Shown here: positions 5,291-7,221 of the stretch, one piece after another
How the letters are laid out: each line of letters starts with the position of its first letter
Numbering within the stretch: the stretch's first letter is position 1
Assembly: GCA_003140655.1 (NCBI GenBank)
Contig: PLKR01000161.1
Location: 6,796-14,016, forward strand
Direction: 5' to 3'
Origin: Acidobacteriaceae bacterium
GTDB lineage: Bacteria; Acidobacteriota; Terriglobia; Terriglobales; Acidobacteriaceae
Length of the DNA stretch: 7,221 nt
The notes under the pieces: generated by a model
What the model saw: only the letters and a program-made list of their open reading frames with translations
Told to the model about the DNA's origin: nothing
Database searches by the model: none
Made by a program: the position numbers and the translations under genes

Positions 5291-6757
5291 ATGGCGAATG
5301 CTGCAGTGGCGGGAACTGGTAACGCAGAGTACAGCATCTGGCGCGTGATTATGGCGTCGTCCGTGGGCACCATGATCGAGTGGTACGACTTCTACATTTT
5401 CGGCAGTCTCACGGCCATCCTGGCGCTGAAGTTTTATCCTCCCGGCAACGACACGTTTGCCTACCTTGCTTATCTCGCGACCTTCGCGGTCGGTTTCCTG
5501 GTGCGGCCTTTTGGCGCACTTTTCTTCGGACGCATCGGAGACCTGGTGGGGCGCAAGTATGCCTTTATCGTAACCCTCTCCATCATGGGGTTTTCCACCT
5601 TCGCCATCGGCCTGTTACCGTCCTACGCGACGGCAGGCTGGTTCGCACCGGTCGTGCTGCTGTTGATCCGCATCCTGCAGGGTCTGGCGCTGGGCGGTGA
5701 GTACGGCGGCGCCGCGGTCTACGTGGGCGAGCATGTTCCCGACAACAAGCGCGGCTTCTACACCAGCTTCATTCAGATCACGGCTACGCTGGGTCTTTTC
5801 GTCTCACTGATCGTGATTCTGGTTACGCAGAACTCAATGTCGAAAGAAGACTTTGCGGCTTATGGCTGGCGCATCCCCTTCCTGGTCTCCATCATCCTGG
5901 TGCTGATCTCACTCTACATCCGCCTGAAGATGAAGGAATCCCCCATCTTTGCCCAGCTCAAGGCCTCGGGAATGACCTCCACGCAACCCCTTAAGGATGC
6001 CTTCACCAAATGGGCGAATCTGAAACTCGTCTTGATTTCCCTTTTCGGAGCGACGGCGGGGCAGGGCGTTGTCTGGTATACCGGGCAGTTTTACGCGCTG
6101 TTCTATATGCAGACCGTCCTGAAAGTGAATGTCAAAACCGCCAACATCGTGGTCGCAATCGCCCTGCTGATCGGGATGCCGTTCTTCACTGTAGTGGGCG
6201 CACTCTCGGACCGGATCGGCCGGAAGAAGCTCATGATGGCGGGCTGCCTGCTCGCAGTTCTCACCTACATCCCCATCTACAAGGCCATGGAACGCGCTGC
6301 TGGGAACAATGTGGTCACGGTAAAATCCACCCGCAACAAAGTAACGGGTGCGATCGGGCTCACGGCTATGACCACGGACGCCGCCGGTGCGCTGGTCCCG
6401 GTCAAGGAAGCCACGAATCCCAATCTCACCATGTTGGTGTTGCTGATTTTCATTCAGGTTCTCTTTGTGTGCCTGGTTTACGGCCCCATCGCCGCCTACC
6501 TGATTGAGGCCTTCCCGGCGAAGATTCGTTACACCTCGCTTTCTCTGCCATATCACATAGGGAACGGCGTCTTCGGCGGATTGTTGCCCTTGATCGGCTT
6601 GTCGTTGGTCGCCGAAACCGGCAATATTTATGCCGGGCTCTATTACCCGATGATTGTAGCCAGCATAACGTTCGTCGTGGGAAGTCTGCTGCTGAAAGAG
6701 ACGCACGGCAACCGCATTTGGGATGAGGCCGGAGGACGCGCATCGGCGGCCGACTAG
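5291..6757 (+). CDS. MHS-family MFS transporter (carboxylate/proton symporter type)
   Basis: Inner-membrane secondary transporter of 488 residues, in the family of KgtP, ShiA, ProP and CitA. The family signature GTMIEWYDFYIFG is in TM1 (26-38). The loop 2-3 motif GRIGDLVGRKY is at 80-90, with its second-half copy GALSDRIGRKK at 303-313. The TM4 region carries RILQGLALGGEYGGAAVYVGEH (127-148), also typical of MHS. Twelve hydrophobic segments can be placed. The loop between TM9 and TM10, on the periplasmic side, is enlarged (about 335-378) with a soluble Thr/Ala/Gly-rich stretch. Start choice: the ATG at 5291 follows GGAGGA (5281-5286); an ATG 12 nt earlier at 5279 has no ribosome-binding site. 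Family members move 2-oxoglutarate, shikimate, citrate, proline/betaine or dicarboxylates. The nearby porin and CoA ligases favour a carboxylate, but the substrate cannot be read from the sequence. Confidence 0.9.
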   Translation: MANAAVAGTGNAEYSIWRVIMASSVGTMIEWYDFYIFGSLTAILALKFYPPGNDTFAYLAYLATFAVGFLVRPFGALFFGRIGDLVGRKYAFIVTLSIMGFSTFAIGLLPSYATAGWFAPVVLLLIRILQGLALGGEYGGAAVYVGEHVPDNKRGFYTSFIQITATLGLFVSLIVILVTQNSMSKEDFAAYGWRIPFLVSIILVLISLYIRLKMKESPIFAQLKASGMTSTQPLKDAFTKWANLKLVLISLFGATAGQGVVWYTGQFYALFYMQTVLKVNVKTANIVVAIALLIGMPFFTVVGALSDRIGRKKLMMAGCLLAVLTYIPIYKAMERAAGNNVVTVKSTRNKVTGAIGLTAMTTDAAGALVPVKEATNPNLTMLVLLIFIQVLFVCLVYGPIAAYLIEAFPAKIRYTSLSLPYHIGNGVFGGLLPLIGLSLVAETGNIYAGLYYPMIVASITFVVGSLLLKETHGNRIWDEAGGRASAAD

Positions 6758-6758
6758 C

Positions 6759-6772
6759 GCGATAATTATCGC
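6759..6772. promoter_or_regulatory. Perfect 14-bp palindrome after the transporter stop
   Basis: GCGATAATTATCGC is fully self-complementary and begins one base after the transporter stop codon. With AT at its centre it would make a poor RNA hairpin, so a dimeric protein-binding site is a better reading. It is about 226 nt before the next gene, so its target is unclear. Confidence 0.3.
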
Positions 6773-6793
6773 TGGGATTGATTGCTACGATCC

Positions 6794-6820
6794 TCGGCTC
6801 GTGGTTGAGTCACGGGCCGA
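6794..6820 (+). terminator. Stem-loop downstream of the transporter gene
   Basis: TCGGCTCGTG pairs with CACGGGCCGA over 10 bp (one T-G wobble) around the loop GTTGAGT, 36 nt after the stop. No T-tract follows, so it may be a weak terminator or an mRNA 3'-end stabiliser. Confidence 0.4.
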
Positions 6821-6882
6821 ATTCGCAGCCTAAGTGCAACGAACCGTGGGTCCGCTCTAACGCCGGGCTTTGTTCGGAAAGG

Positions 6883-6914
6883 GCTGGCGCTCACTAGGCT
6901 GCTGCCCCGCCAGC
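6883..6914. other. Stem-loop in the leader of the second Acs gene
   Basis: GCTGGCG (6883-6889) and CGCCAGC (6908-6914) are perfect complements flanking an 18-nt loop. A smaller CGGG/CCCG hairpin follows at 6949-6962. Apart from this and the palindrome and stem-loop listed just before it, I see no gene or clear promoter between 6758 and 6984. Confidence 0.3.
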
Positions 6915-6984
6915 GGTACCGCGAGCGCATAATCACGCCAAACGCCGGCGGGAAACTGCCCGTGTGCGTCACTGGTTCAGCTCT

Positions 6985-6990
6985 AAGGAG
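6985..6990 (+). promoter_or_regulatory. Shine-Dalgarno of the second Acs-type gene
   Basis: AAGGAG lies eight nucleotides before the ATG at 6999, close to ideal spacing. It supports this start codon for the truncated gene at the right edge. Confidence 0.75.
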
Positions 6991-6998
6991 TAACCGAT

Positions 6999-7221
6999 AT
7001 GGCGGAAATACGTCCAAAACCACAAGTAGTGGGTGAAGCCACCGAGGCTCAGATCGCAGTCCATTGGCGGGAGGAGGAATACTATTATCCTTCCGCGAAA
7101 TTTATCGGCCAGGCGAACCTGACCGATCCCAACGTTACTGAACGCTTCAGTGAGAAGAACTTCCCGGAATGCTTTCGGGAGTACGCCGACCTTCTGAGCT
7201 GGGACCAGTACTGGCACACCA
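6999..7221 (+). CDS. Acetyl-CoA synthetase-type ligase, N-terminal fragment cut by window edge
   Basis: Only the first 74 codons are in the window, open to the edge. The peptide MAEIRPKPQV...IAVHWREEEYYYPSAKFIGQANLTDPNVTERFSEKNF...EYADLLSWDQYWHT has the layout of the N-terminal ACAS_N segment of Acs-type ligases. These have the pattern of a short helix with F/Y, then LLSWxxxWxT, which precedes the adenylation domain. From memory this style of N-terminus occurs in a distinct Acs subgroup of Acidobacteriota and Deltaproteobacteria. It is clearly different from the N-terminus of the minus-strand ligase at the left of the window, so the two are paralogues and not a recent duplication. Function would be activation of acetate or another short acid to its CoA ester. 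No catalytic motif is visible, so the call rests on the N-terminal region alone. Confidence 0.65.
   Translation, partial: MAEIRPKPQVVGEATEAQIAVHWREEEYYYPSAKFIGQANLTDPNVTERFSEKNFPECFREYADLLSWDQYWHT

Noticed and set aside
1..7221. tRNA or rRNA genes, CRISPR arrays, insertion sequences
   Set aside because: No repeat-spacer pattern, transposase motif, terminal inverted repeats or tRNA-like cloverleaf was seen on either strand.

Overview
The window holds five protein genes of a Gram-negative bacterium, two of them cut by the window edges. GC content is moderately high. The mix of a large DcaP-like outer-membrane porin, a secreted PEGA-domain protein, an MHS-type transporter and two Acs-type acyl-CoA ligases most resembles Acidobacteriota (Terriglobia). 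That assignment is an inference from protein style, not from a marker gene.

Layout. Positions 1-1580 (minus strand) carry an AMP-forming acetyl-CoA synthetase homologue, complete at its N-terminus and cut by the left edge just before the end of its large domain. A 364-nt divergent intergenic region (1581-1944) follows. It contains a near-consensus CRP-type operator and an imperfect direct repeat just ahead of the porin. The porin gene (1945-4047) ends in a GC-rich hairpin. A highly structured leader (about 4153-4340) precedes a secreted PEGA-domain protein (4346-5116). A second structured leader (5159-5247) precedes an MFS transporter of the MHS family (5291-6757). After a 241-nt spacer with a perfect palindrome and two stem-loops, a second Acs-type ligase begins at 6999 and runs off the right edge.

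How the genes may work together. A DcaP-like porin could pass small carboxylates across the outer membrane. The MHS permease could carry them across the inner membrane. The two ligases could trap them as CoA thioesters. The module therefore looks like uptake and activation of short carboxylic acids, with CRP-type control at the divergent ligase promoter. The substrate is not known: the first ligase differs from classical Acs at two acyl-pocket positions. The PEGA protein's role is unknown.

The most unusual signal is not a protein. The PEGA leader contains an 11-nt perfect anti-Shine-Dalgarno sequence, which can pair either with the PEGA ribosome-binding site or with an upstream purine tract that itself looks like the ribosome-binding site of a small overlapping ORF. 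This is the design expected of a switching RNA leader, and I do not recognise it as a known riboswitch class.
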